Assembly (NCBI RefSeq): GCF_023278565.1
Contig: NC_064681.1
Location: 3,224,001 to 3,288,000 of the forward strand
Direction of reading: 5' to 3'
DNA from: Colletotrichum lupini
Lineage: Eukaryota; Ascomycota; Sordariomycetes; Glomerellales; Glomerellaceae
Length of the DNA: 64,000 nucleotides
Made by a program: the position numbers and the translations under genes. The notes below the pieces were generated by a model. The model had not been told where the DNA came from, did no database searches, and saw nothing but the letters and a program-made list of their open reading frames with translations. Shown here one piece after another: positions 47,297 to 58,570 of the stretch. The stretch's first letter is position 1; each line of letters opens with the position of its first letter.

Positions 47297-48220
47297 GATG
47301 GGCAAATTATTATTGGTGCAGACTTATGAGCTTGACTGTTGAAGTGGTGTAAACGTCTGACGAACACTTGCACAAGTTGACCTTTAATATCCAATAATTC
47401 GGTGCGCTTCGGCCGTAGCAGCAGGCCTTCCGAGCTTCATATCGATCACGGCGTCCTTGTCGCCGATGCAACAAGTGCCGGGCTATGCTCCCTGGTTTTT
47501 GCGGTGATTGAGTTCCCGGTCGCTGTGCACGCACGGGTCTCAGTTTCGATGAAAGGTGTTGCCGGTGGATACAGGCAGGCGACCCCTACGAAATCACAAC
47601 CTTGCACATACATGGCCGGCCCAGATTCGGGTATCTTAAGGATGAGACGAAGATCGCGATGTAAAAGGAGCTCACTTGACCGTCTAATGACACTAGCCGA
47701 AGGTTCTCAAGTTGTTTGTTCCGAGGCCATAGTACGGCAGACAGCAGTAAGAAAAGTAAGAAACTTCATTGGACCTATCTAGAGCCACAGATCGTGTGGG
47801 ACCTACCGCTACGTGTAGGCTCCACGCTCAACTCTTGTAGGTTGGCATACAGCTATTGGGAATCCTTCGAAGGTGGTGAGGAAATGGCCATACGATATAT
47901 CAGCTGTCCATTGATATTTCTCTTAGTTGGAAGTCCGGGACACGTCTTCATTTGTTCAGGGAAGCTTGACTTGAAAACATTGCCGAGGAGCGTCAGTGAG
48001 TTCAAGTTACAGTAGTCGTTAGGGTCTACCTTACGATGCTTCGACATGGCTTCTTACACATATGTATCGCATCTAGAAGAGCAAATGATGGAAACATGAA
48101 CCTTGATACATGCAGGAAGAAATAAGTGTTTCAATCAAAGAAATAAGATATTCATGGCAATTTGGACAACTTCAGACAACAAAGTAATGGGTCTATTCCA
48201 GTGACTCTTCGGCCAATCTG
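47297..48220. other. Intergenic region between the CTB9-like and EthD genes
   Basis: About 0.9 kb, presumed promoter of the CTB9-like gene and 3' flank of the EthD gene. Short open frames here lack domains. Confidence 0.45.
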
Positions 48221-48736
48221 CTAGAACGTATAGTGCTCTGCCCATCCCACAACACAGCTAAGTTAAGCATCAGCAATTGAGGGAGCTAAGTCAATTTGCA
48301 GCCACGGATGATTTTCAACTTACCGACTCCGGCTCATATCAGCGAAATTAAAATGGTCAGGGATGAACTTGCCCAAAAAGTCAGGATCGTCACGCATTTT
48401 CTCTATGCACCCAATATTGGGTACGATTATTGAGATGACCGAATCGTAATCCAGTAACATGGCACTAGGCGCGTCAGGGAACAGCTTCTTGAAGTCTGCT
48501 TTGGCGGAAGCATCGTTGTGGGTCTATTGACGTGTTAGACAATCTGTTCGACGAACGCAGGACGTTCAACATGCCACAGTATAGGATACAGCTCCATATT
48601 TCTCAAGAAGTGGTTTGATGATCGGAGTATTTACGCTCTCAATATGGTTGTGATGGCTCTGCTCATCTTGGCCTGCTTTCTTATATACGTAGATGCTATA
48701 AGCAAAGTTGCGCTTTGGTTGTTCGAGAGAGCCCAT
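48221..48736 (-). CDS. Small EthD-fold protein, candidate dehydratase (CTB10-like)
   Basis: A three-exon gene reconstructed from splice sites. It starts at ATG 48736. Exon 1 runs to 48578 (GTGGCA donor) or 48590 (GTATCC donor), exon 2 is 48523-48324, and exon 3 is 48257-48221. The second intron 48258-48323 has GTAAGT..CTTAG and restores an Arg codon. The protein is 131 residues (127 with the alternative donor). It reads YSIYVYKKAGQDEQSHHNH, PIIKPLLEKYGA, later IPDHFNFADMSRSR and ends VVGWAEHYTF, the compact alpha+beta pattern of EthD proteins. In the cercosporin cluster CTB10 is an EthD-type dehydratase adjacent to CTB9, as here. The first donor is unresolved. Confidence 0.8.
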
Positions 48737-49380
48737 GCTGTCTGTTTTTGAGGTTTAGTTGTCGGAATGAGATTCCAGGGATCCGGACGGCGGCTCCCAC
48801 AACGCAGGCCTTGCGGAAGGGGGACATCACCTTTTAGATGTCTGCAGTGCTCTTCAAATCCGGAGCTCTCCTTTCTCGCGTTCTGTCCCAAGCTCCAAGC
48901 TCAGCTCCAGTCCACATATGCATTCTTTGGCAGCGTGGCTACTATGGGCCCTAGCGCTGAGTCGGGCACTGCGAAAGTTCACAGTTCCCCGGCCCGGTTA
49001 CCGCGGGCGGGAAACGTCGCCCAAAGAGCTCTGGGCTGCTAAATCGTCTACCTGCCGATAATCTCAACTTTGTCGACGGCAAAAGCCTCGATTCCGCGTG
49101 GGCTCCGAGTTATAGTTCAGAGTGCAAATTGTGCGATCGCCGGCTCGACATTTGGATCAGGGAGATATTGACAAGGCAGTTTGATGCATCTCGTTTGCTT
49201 TCTACTTGGATATGATATAAATGCCAATATTCCTTGACTTTTACTTCGTCTGCTCACAAACCAATTCTTCAGTTAACACATAGACCAGACAATCGTCTAT
49301 CGTTCACTGCAGCACCACCACTTTCTCTCCGCTTTAGAATACGCAACATCTCATATCTCATATTCACAACTCTCTTCACG
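48737..49380. promoter_or_regulatory. Divergent promoter between the EthD gene and a short-chain dehydrogenase
   Basis: 644 bp between start codons. It has TTCCCCGGCCCGGTTACCGC-type sequence near 48,983-49,002 and GCGGGAAACG after it; a TATAA box candidate lies at 49,215, about 165 bp before the dehydrogenase start. It holds no gene. Confidence 0.5.
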
Positions 49381-50258
49381 ATGGCTGACCGCAAGATTGT
49401 TCTCATCACTGGAGCCAACAAGGGCCTTGGATACCAAGCAGTCAAGACATTGCTTGGGTCCAAGCAAAAGTACCACGTCTTCTTAGGCAGCCGCGACTTT
49501 GCCAAGGGAAAGGCCGCTGCTGAGACTGCTGCGGCTGAGGTCAAGTCTAACAGCACTGTGGAGCCACTTCAGCTCGATGTTGAAAGCGACGACTCCATCA
49601 GAGAGGCGTACGAGACTGTCGCCAGCAAGGTTGACAGGATTGATGCACTTGTCAACAATGCCGGTATGCCACTCCTGCTGTACTTTAGGGGTTAGTCTCC
49701 GGAGGCCTTAGACTAACTCTGTTATCTTATTCAGGCGTCATGCTGGATCAACAGATTGAACGCGGCAACATGACGGTCCGCGAGGCCTACAATAAGTCCT
49801 GGGACATTAACGTCACTGGCCCCCACATCATCGCAGACACGTTCCTACCGCTATTGCTCAAGTCGCCTGACCCTCGTCTCATCTTCAATACCAGCGGTGT
49901 GTCCTCGCTGGAAAATGCGGCCGACTCTTCTCACTTCACCTACAGGGTTCCGCCAGCTGGAATTCCCAAGCCTGTGGGCACCATTTCATACAGAGCGGCT
50001 AAAGTCGGCCTCAATATGGTCATGCTCGAATGGGTGCGCATGTTGAAGAACGACGGTGTCAAGGTCTGGTGCGTTGCTCCTGGCTTCTTCGCCACTGACA
50101 TTGGCGAGGGTGACCCGGAGTCTATGAAGAAGATGGGTGCCGGAGACCCTTCCGCTGGTGGCAAGGCACTTGTTGATGTTGTTGAAGGAAAGAGAGATGC
50201 CGATGTTGGAAAGGTGGTGAACATGGCGGTTTACGGCACGCCTGTGCAGCCTTGGTAG
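49381..50258 (+). CDS. Short-chain dehydrogenase/reductase, classical type
   Basis: A cytosolic NAD(P)-dependent oxidoreductase of 268 residues. The start is ATG at 49381; an upstream open stretch lacks an ATG-supported extension. A 71-nt intron (49664-49734) restores a Gly codon in NNAG. Family motifs are intact: TGANKGLG near the N-terminus, NNAG, a Ser-rich NTSGVSS strand, the catalytic YRAAK, and APGFFATD. It is similar in build to fungal carbonyl-reductase-like SDRs. It is not one of the named CTB genes; its position between the EthD gene and a second CTB9-family gene suggests, but does not prove, a role in the pathway. The substrate is unknown. Confidence 0.82.
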
Positions 50259-50816
50259 TTGAGATGACTGAAAGTTCATCGAGATATAACTTGAAATTTC
50301 TGGCTACAGTGATGTTTACGACGGATCTCGTGAAAAAGCCTCGTCTCTGCCGTTGTTATGGCGGATCTGCCAATTTAAGCCTTTTGCAAACATCGATACT
50401 ATCTAAAAGACCCAAACATGTAATTCTAGTTGCCTTGGCAATTGCCTCAGAGAAGTAGCTTCAAAGACAATGTGATGCAATCAGATAATTCCGTATTTCC
50501 GCCCGTGATGCAGTCAAGATCGAAAGGCTGTCACATCGGTATTAGTGAACAATCAATCAGGGCCATCATACATTTGTGTCCATGAGATGAGGGCTGGTTC
50601 CATAAGGACTGACTGAATCTCAAAAAGCTCTTAACTCATCGTAGAATTTTTGTTCCGACCCAGTTGTTGGATTGGCTGCGCGTTTCGGTCATTGACCGCC
50701 ATTGTCTTGTATGTAAGGTAACACTGATAGTTCGATTTCCCTTTTGTCTTCTCAATTTGCCTATATCGCTGGATACATAAAGTATAGTTATGATCTCAGA
50801 ACATTGCTAGTTCTCT
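50259..50816. other. Convergent 3' flanks, no gene seen
   Basis: About 560 bp between the dehydrogenase and the second AsaB-type gene, containing no supported feature. Confidence 0.45.
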
Positions 50817-51819
50817 CTACTCCAATTCTTGGTCCTCCCAGAACACAAGGCACCTGATCTCAATACTCTCCCGTGGTGGCCCAACATCCTTTGGTGTCTG
50901 AATTGCGGTGTGCGGCACCCGTCTAGCTCTACCATCCAGCTTGGTATCGAATATCTTGATCAGGAGCGCCTCGTCCGGGGTCATGTTGCTGGCGTAATAC
51001 CATTTATGCTGCGGGCTCGCCACCATATGCCATTGCTCGTTGTCCTTATTAATGGTGTTGGGCGGCTTGCCTAGGACAATGCGTGTGGTGACGGGCCGAA
51101 GATCAGACTCTTCGACGCTTCGCGCATCACAGACCGCCAGCGGTTCACGTTGGACCAGCTTGAGTGGATGCCAGACGTTGATAATTCCCCACCGGGTCTT
51201 GGTCTTGGTACGGAGCATCTCTGCTTCGGGAAGCCGATCGAGCACCACCTCTGCCCCTTTGTACGATTGATCTTTGCTGCGTGAGTGCCGCTCTCTGACA
51301 TATCTATAGCGTTGTGGTACTTACCGACGTGAATGAACATGGCGGGTGGCTGCATGTTCAGGACCTGGGAGTCAGGAAGGTCATCCGGAATATTTAGAAT
51401 CTTCTCATGAGGATCACGACGTATGACATGAGGGGCAAATGGGTGCACGTAGGTTGCGCCCGAGCTGTGTGACTTGTCAATTGATATCTTTGACAATGGA
51501 TATATGGCTGTTCCTACTGTCTCATCAAGAGCTCTTGGACATCCTTCCGAAGCTGGTCGGGGAGACCAAATCTGTAGTCTCCCTCCCAGCCCCTTTCTTG
51601 AACAGTGCTCTCCACGACCTTAAAGCCCTGGGTGTCGAGATTGAACTCTTCATCACACGTGCGCATGTCTGTGACCGGAACGAGTTGTCGGTTGTACTTG
51701 GTGCGCTGAAAGCCCAAAGTGGCGATCATCTGAACAGGAAATGCCTCGCCCTTAGGCGGCGGTTGGTGATAGTTGACATAAGCCTCAACGGACACCGGCT
51801 TCTGAGTGGAGTGGGGCAT
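50817..51819 (-). CDS. Second AsaB/CTB9-family hydroxylase/desaturase
   Basis: A paralogue of the CTB9-like gene at 46182, with 298 residues after splicing. The start is ATG at 51819. Two introns of 53 nt each (51465-51517 and 51272-51324) place FIHV next to DQSYKGA, restoring the family's H-x-DQ motif. Shared signatures are ATLGFQR, FIHVDQS, WGIINVWHPL, EPLAVCDARSV, HKWYYASNMTPDEALLIK and a C-terminal SIEIRCLVFWEDQ. It is about 50 residues shorter than its neighbour, mainly before the HVDQ segment. It could catalyse a related oxidation or desaturation. No second gene of this family is among the named CTB genes. Confidence 0.83.
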
Positions 51820-53131
51820 ATTTGCAAAAGACAAAGACAATGATAGCTTGCTACAACGAGCTGGAAGTCGGATGTCCTGAGGAGAGTGGTGAAGCACTAG
51901 TCGCGGAATCGGTGGGAAGTGGAAAGCGGATAGTGGGAATGTCAGTCTTGCATTTAATGAGTCCACGACTCCCTTCAGTCGGGGATTGAAGACGTGCAAC
52001 ACGCAGAGCGAAAGTTTGCCCCGAGCCTGGACCCCGCAAGTAGGAATTTGGACCAGGAACTTACCGACTATCCTCAACTAACATTGACGGAGTCCTTGGC
52101 AGGCAATAAGGACTATTCAAAAAGTCCTCGAGGCGCCGCTTCCAGAGACTCCCCGTTGACTCCCCGACTGAACTCACTCTGAACGCTACCAAGCAGAGCG
52201 GTCTGCGGATTATTAACGCCCTTGCTTTGCCGTTCGGACACGCAAATAGGTCCAATTCAAGCCCCGAGACAACAAAAACGGGCCGGGCCTGAATTCACAC
52301 CATCAGTTTAGAGTTTCGAGGCGCCGTAGTCGACCCTGATTGGTCAGTCTCTGATCAAATTGGCCAAGTTGGGCAATAAGTTCCCAACTTTTACCGGTCG
52401 GAGAACCTTGCGCGGTCACTGTTCGCCGGTAATACAGTTACCGATGACCCCAACTGCAGCTCTCACAGCATGTTCGTCGTGTGTCTTCGGGTGGAAAAGA
52501 GTCGAGGAGCTATCTGGCTTGATATCATTGCGGAGCTTCACCTCTGATTCAATTATGTATCACCGAACCTCGTCGCGATCCATCTGTGCTTCCGCTTAGG
52601 TTTTCCCAGTGAACTGATAAAATAAGATCGATCTAGTGCCAATTGTCTGATGTTCAGTCCACCTGGGGAGCCAGGGCTCCTAAAAACACGTTGTAAACTC
52701 CCGTACCCGACCATATGCTATGAGTATGTCGGGTTCAACTGGGGTCACAATTAAACTACAATTCCCGGCATTGATGCTGAGAAAATAACTCTAGATAGTC
52801 CTGTTGCCGCGCATTCCGAGGGAATGGTAACTCGAGAACGAGTCAAACAGAATATGCAAAGAAATAAAGCAACCCGATTACCTTGGTCATGGTGCACATC
52901 CCCCGAGTCAAAGACCTCTCTTCGTTGACAAAGACTTCTTTCCGCTGCAGCTCCATCCGTCAAGATACATATTGCCAAGACCTTGTCACCCAAAACACAC
53001 GACGTCCCAGCTCTTCCAGCCAAACTTCGCAAACGCCAAGCACACGTCGTCCAAGCTCTTCTAGTCAAGCTTCGTGTACGAAAAACAGTCAAGACACAGC
53101 TCCGGAAGAATCTCAAGAAACATACTTCAAC
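51820..53131. promoter_or_regulatory. Divergent region between the second AsaB-type gene and the second dehydrogenase
   Basis: 1.3 kb with no domain-bearing frame. It contains TTACCGGTCGGAG at about 52,393, GCCGGTAA near 52,424 and TTACCGATG near 52,436, echoing the TTACCG sites in the PKS promoter. Two 34-bp imperfect direct repeats lie at 52996-53029 and 53041-53074, either in the 5' leader or in an N-terminal extension of the next gene. Confidence 0.45.
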
Positions 53132-54261
53132 ATGCCTTACATCCCCAACCTGCCTCAGATCCCCAATCGCTATGCTGCGGCACATGCCAACCCCCAGGGT
53201 GAAGGTGATGCTCGCCCGACTGCACTTCAGATCATTCAAGATGAAGGTCTAGTTGGCAAGCTGGATGACAAAGTGGCGTTGGTGACGGGCGGCACCAACG
53301 GCATTGGCCTCGAGATTGTTCGGCATCTAGCCAAGACCGGCATGAAGGTATTCTTCACTTCGCGTAACCTTGCGAAGGGTGAAAAGGTCAAGACTCAGCT
53401 GCAAGGCGAAGATGCCAGCCTTAGACTGGAGGTGGTGGAAATGGAATTGAGTAGCTTGAAGAGTGTCAAGAAAGGCGCAGAGCATGTTCTAGATAGCACG
53501 GTGCGATTGGATGTTCTCGTCAACAACGCAGGTAAGTGATGTTGACATTTTTACATTCAAGTTGCATCGCAAGTTGTTGCTAACTCAGACGATCCTTAGG
53601 CATTGCAGCAACACCACGCGGCTACACAGAAGAAGGATACGAGCAGCAGTTTGGCGTCAACTACCTCGCGCACTTCTACCTCTTCCAACTTCTCAAGCCT
53701 CTTCTTCTGGACACGGCTGCGAACAATAACGTGAACGTGCGTGTGGTCACCACCTCTAGCACATCTCACACGGCCTCGACTGTCCTCCCAGAGAACAATT
53801 ACGACACGGCCAACCCCAATGGCAAGGGCTACGAGCCTGGCGTATCCTATGCACACTCTAACACGGCAAAGATCTGGTTCTGCAACGAAGTCGAGCGCCG
53901 CTACGGATCTGAGGGGGTTCACGCTATCAGCATCCATCCTGGTGGCTTCGGCAGCGGCTTGATGGAGTCTTCGGACGAGGAGACTCGCAAGATGCTGGAG
54001 AAGCTCATTCAGATGCCTCATATCAGAAAGGTGTGGAAGAGTGTTCAACAAGGTGCTGCTACAAGTCAGCTGGCGTGTGTGGGTAAGCAGTATGATGGCA
54101 TTGGCGGGTTCTACATGGAGGACTGCGGTGTTAGCAAGCCCATTCCCGATGATACCAACTGGGCTGGATATGGTTTCAAGTCGTGGGCATTCGACGAGGA
54201 GGGAGAGAAGAAGCTGTGGGCTGATTCATTGAAGATGGTTGGGTTGGAGGACGAGCTCTAG
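53132..54261 (+). CDS. Short-chain dehydrogenase, WWOX/retinol-dehydrogenase-like
   Basis: A 353-residue SDR from ATG 53132 (MPYIPNLPQIP). An in-frame ATG at 52889 would add 81 residues of low-complexity sequence, which is less likely. A 68-nt intron (53532-53599) restores the Gly of NNAG. The cofactor motif is TGGTNGIG, followed by NNAG and TTSSTSH. At the catalytic centre the sequence is YAHSN instead of Y-x-x-x-K, so the usual active-site Lys position is Asn, with a Lys three residues later. That may alter or shift catalysis. HPGGFGSGL and a C-terminal KLWADS helix fit the family. A pathway role is uncertain. Confidence 0.78.
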
Positions 54262-55395
54262 CTGATTTGAACCGTCTTGGATTTGTCTAGCTCCAGAATC
54301 AAATCCACAGAAATTCCTTTTTTTCTATACTCCATTGTCTACTATTATTCTATGAAATATATTCCGAGGCTATAGTGGCATCGCCAAGTCCTTCCCCTCA
54401 TGAAGTGGATGAAGTGGTGGTAAAGAACACTTGGAGGTTCGGAAATTAATTACTGACTTAGACTGTTTATCCAAACTGGTTGGAGTCTTTTACCAGTTGA
54501 CTTATTTGAAATCCTATTCTATTATTCGTTTCTCACTTGAGTACTCTTCATGTTGAAAGATCTAAAAATGTCGTGTTCCTGGTTATGCAAGGTCGGACCA
54601 TCGAGGCCAGAGGAAACCTCAATTTCCACGTTTTCTCGAGAAGTAAGAGGATTGATAATATTTCTGGATTCGATTTGAATGTCCTCATGTCTTCAATCAA
54701 TATGAAAGAGCAGAAACGGTGCCCTCGAGCTGTGGACACCGCGATCTAGGCATCTTGTTCTTTCACTTGGATCGACCGGCGGTTGGACATGTGGGTTCCC
54801 CGACTACTTATGTTTTACTGGGTATCGCTGATGAGAAAAGTTTACTTGTGATGACTGAGAGGCATCACTCGGTCTAGTTTCAAGGTAACATCTTCTGTTC
54901 AAGTTCCTTCCACAATGGGGCTCTCGTATACTCAATTGGGACAATACGATCGGCGATGAATCATGAGGAATAGCGGTTCACCCTGGTTTTCAACATGAGC
55001 AGCCAAGCTGATTGGTAGGTTCACTCTGTCAAAACTCTAAAAGTACAGATACCATTCATCTCGGTAGTGGCCAGTGACAGTTACAGTCTCAGAAATACAC
55101 TCATGTGGGCAGCAGGTGGGCGGAACTCGAGGACGCGGTCAAAGCCTGGCCCCGGTCCCCGGCAACGCAACCTTGATCATCGGCGAACCCAGTTGGGCTA
55201 TGAATCGCGATGACAATAGTAGCGCCACGGCAATTAGAATAAAGGCATCCGAATACCAGTAATCATCTTCACTTCGTACGTCCTTAGTTGTTTTTCCGTG
55301 CCAATATTAGACATTTGCTCGAAAGTTCTCGCTTGAGCGAATCAAACCCTCATATTTTCCACTTCCCAGATTGATCAACCAGATCTCAGCCAAAT
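54262..55395. other. Intergenic region upstream of the second MFS gene
   Basis: About 1.1 kb, presumed promoter of the MFS gene. It has GTTCCCCGAC near 54,795 and GGTCCCCGGC near 55,155. Short open frames carry no domain. Confidence 0.45.
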
Positions 55396-57360
55396 ATGTC
55401 GCCCCCTGAAAGCCTCGGGGATCCTCTCAAAAAAGAATGGCAGTCCTCCGAAGCCCTAGCGAATGGTTCCTCTCTGGCCAGCAGTATGAAAGGCAGCGAC
55501 GATTCGACGGGCACGACGGAATCGCAAGAGAAAACAGAGCCCGAGCCCGAGGCAGATGAACCACCATATCCGACAGGCGTTCAGTTGGGACTCATTGTTT
55601 TTGCGCTCTTTTGCTCGGTTTTCATCGTGGCAGTCAGTCAAACCGTACTTGCGACAGCTATCCCGACCATCACGAGCGTCTTCAATAGTTCCGATGACAT
55701 TGCATGGTACAGTACGGGAGAACAGATCACGGCCGTTGCGTTGCAGCTTCCCTTTGGTCAAGCTTACTCGCTTTTCAACAACAAATGGACGTTCTTGACC
55801 TCGGTGGTCATCTACCTCGCCGGTAGCGCGGTTTGCGGCTCTGCGCCGACGTCAGTTGCCTTGATCATTGGTAGAGCCATTCAGGGTGTGGGCATGGCAG
55901 GCGTATTCGGTGGCTCATTCATCGTCATTGCTCGCATCACGCCGCTTAGAAAGCGGAGTCTGTTTGCGGGCTTGTTCGGTGCTGCATATGCCATCGCCAG
56001 TGTTATCGGACCTATCATGGGTAAGTTGCTGGTTGTCTGTCTCGTGATCCGTACCCAAAGCTAATATTCCTGTAGGTGGTGCTATTACCCAGAGAGCTTC
56101 TTGGAGATGGTGCTTTTACTGTAGGTTTTCTTCTCTATCTTCATACCATGGGTTCAACATCTGATATCTGTAGTCAATCTCCCAATCGGAGCTGTAGTAG
56201 TCGCCGTCGTCATCTTCTGTTTGCCCCCTTCCCTCTGCCGGACCTCAGCGGAGCTCAGGTCTATGACCCCGATCCAGCTGGCGAAGAAGTTTGACCTTCT
56301 TGGTACTACCCTCCTACTGGCTTCTCTGGTCTGTCTGATGTTAGCGGTCCAGTGGGGCGGTGGTGAGTATCCGTGGAACGACGCGCGCGTCATCGCAGTC
56401 TTGGTTGTATTCGGGGTCACACTCCTCCCGTGGATGGCACTACAGTACTTCCAGGGAGACGATGCTACAGTGCCTCTCAGTATTGTGAAACAGCGTTCCG
56501 TTGCGTCTTCTAACCTTTACCTGCTCTTCTTGAATGGAGCTTTTGGTGTTTTCATCTTCTACTTGCCTGTTTGGTAAGTGTTGGAAACAACTAGCCATCT
56601 AGATGTTGTTGCTTACACCAAGGCATTTAGGTTCCAATCGATCCGGGGAGATGATGCCGAATCCTCTGGCTTGAAACAGCTAGCACTCTGCATCAGTACA
56701 GCCGTTGGCTCAATTGTAGCTGGAGGTCTTGTAATGGCGATTGGATTCTACAATCCATTCGTAATTCTGGGTTCCCTCCTGGTTACAGCCGGTTCTGCGC
56801 TCTTGATGACCGTCAAGTCTGATGCTGCACTTGGCATACTGTAAGTCTACCATCTACTCTACCGGAGATCCTTCAGGTTACTGATAACGATTTTCAGTGT
56901 TGGCGCTCAGATTCTTGTCGGTGCTGGCGTCGGTGTCGGAGCCGAACAGGCCAATGTAGCCGTTCAGACCGTACTGCCCAACGAGAAGATTCCCAAGGGC
57001 ACTAGTCTGACCCTTTTCACGAGACTTTTAGGAGTTGCTCTATCAGTACCTATTGCGCAAAGCGTCTTCCAGCAAGAGCTTTCCAAGAACCTCGGTAGTG
57101 CCGTTGCTGCTAAGATTTATGGCGATGGCGGAGCTACTCAGATTAAGGACAACCTGCAAAAGATTTTCGGAAATGGGACCGCTGAGTATCAGAATGCATT
57201 GGACAAGGTCAACACTTCCTTAACGAGAACCTTTGAGCTGGCCATGGTCCTAGCCGCCATATCATTCCTCTTTGCAATTCTCTTGGAGTGGAAGAACGTC
57301 AGAAAGGAGAAGAGGTCATTTGACGATGCGAAGGAACAGAAGAGTCAGCCTAAAAAGTAA
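55396..57360 (+). CDS. MFS transporter, DHA2 type with 14 helices (possibly CFP-like)
   Basis: A plasma-membrane efflux pump of the AflT/TRI12-like class. The start is ATG at 55396. Four introns were placed by frame and splice sites (56021-56075, 56121-56173, 56574-56630, 56841-56897), giving 580 residues. An acidic, Ser-rich N-terminus of about 60 residues precedes the first helix. Diagnostic parts are DIAWYSTGEQIT, motif C [26 protein letters not shown], and a long last loop between helices 13 and 14 (KNLGSAVAAKIYGDGG). In Cercospora a 14-helix MFS, CFP, gives cercosporin export and tolerance; equivalence is inferred from class and linkage only. Confidence 0.85.
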
Positions 57361-58570
57361 TTTAGCAAACAAGCACAAAATCTTTGGGCTTCGGTGTATA
57401 TTAGTACTAGAGAGCAATTTTTCACCAGCGCCGTTGGTCGTAGATAGTAACAATTTACCAACAATACAAGTATCAAGAACTGGCGAACCTTCGCTTACGA
57501 ACTGGCTTTGGGCTTTGATCTAAGACCTATGCCATAACTCCACAAACATTGACATATCAAATGTTATCATAGGAACACTCAAGGGAAAGAGGAGCCTGAG
57601 GACAAACTGTGTCTCTGGCAATTGAGGTCCCTAGCGACCACCCAACTCGCCACCACACTAGATATGGACCATTACACAGGATTCACAAGCTGATTTGAAC
57701 CATGTAGGTGACAGTTCGATGTAATAATGAGTCTAAACCGCTCCTTAACACGAGCTCACTTCTGCGAAACCTATGATTTCAATCAGCAAGTCAGGTGTTT
57801 TCTCGACTAGAAACTCGAATGCTTCATCATCAATATTCATGGAACAATGTTCTCAAATCATACGGAGACATTCTTCCAAGTCACTGGTTTCATAAGATTA
57901 TTGCTTCATGCCTGGAGGATTTCACTGACTGGGATAAAGTTACACTATACTCCAAGCAAATTTACTATCGCCGTTTCCCTCTCAAGGTAGAGGAAAGGAG
58001 CCTAAATGTTTCACAGCCAGATTCTAAAACAGTTGCAATGATCTTTAAACTGCTTTCGATTTTTAGATTGTTCCAATAGTCGTAAAGCTCGATTAGGAAG
58101 GCAGAACTAATGTCCCACTGGCTCACTTGTAGACCGGGAATTGAGGTTGAGCTCGGGTCGGGGAATCGGGGTGGACACCGCGAACCACCGGCAAATCGAC
58201 AGCAGAACCCGGGGAAACATATTGAATGACAGAACTCATCCCCAATGAATCGGACTTGGCAATGGGTCTTGGCGAGGATCGGTATTCTCCCAGTTCATCG
58301 ATTTGTGTATGATTCAGAGATGATGGTCAATAGCTCGTAGAACCGGCACCTCGGCACAGTAGTCAGGCAAAGCATGCGCCCATTTTAGTTCAGTTCTATG
58401 AAAGACATTGACTGCCCACAATACGGACTTGGGTTTGTCCAAAAATCAAACCGAGACCGATTCCGAACTTTTGAACACATTCTTTTCGACGCAAGAGGCA
58501 GAGTTGTGGATAGTTTCTAGCCCAATCGAGACTGCGTACGTTGCTACACTCGTTGAAAGTGGTCCAGTCC
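57361..58570. other. Intergenic region, no gene seen
   Basis: 1.2 kb between the MFS and ferric-reductase-type genes. A 94-codon open frame from 57795 starts at GTG and lacks recognisable features. CCGGGAATT occurs near 58,135. Confidence 0.45.

Noticed and set aside
57795..58079. 94-codon open frame downstream of the second MFS gene
   Set aside because: It begins at GTG; no recognisable domain or splice partner was found.
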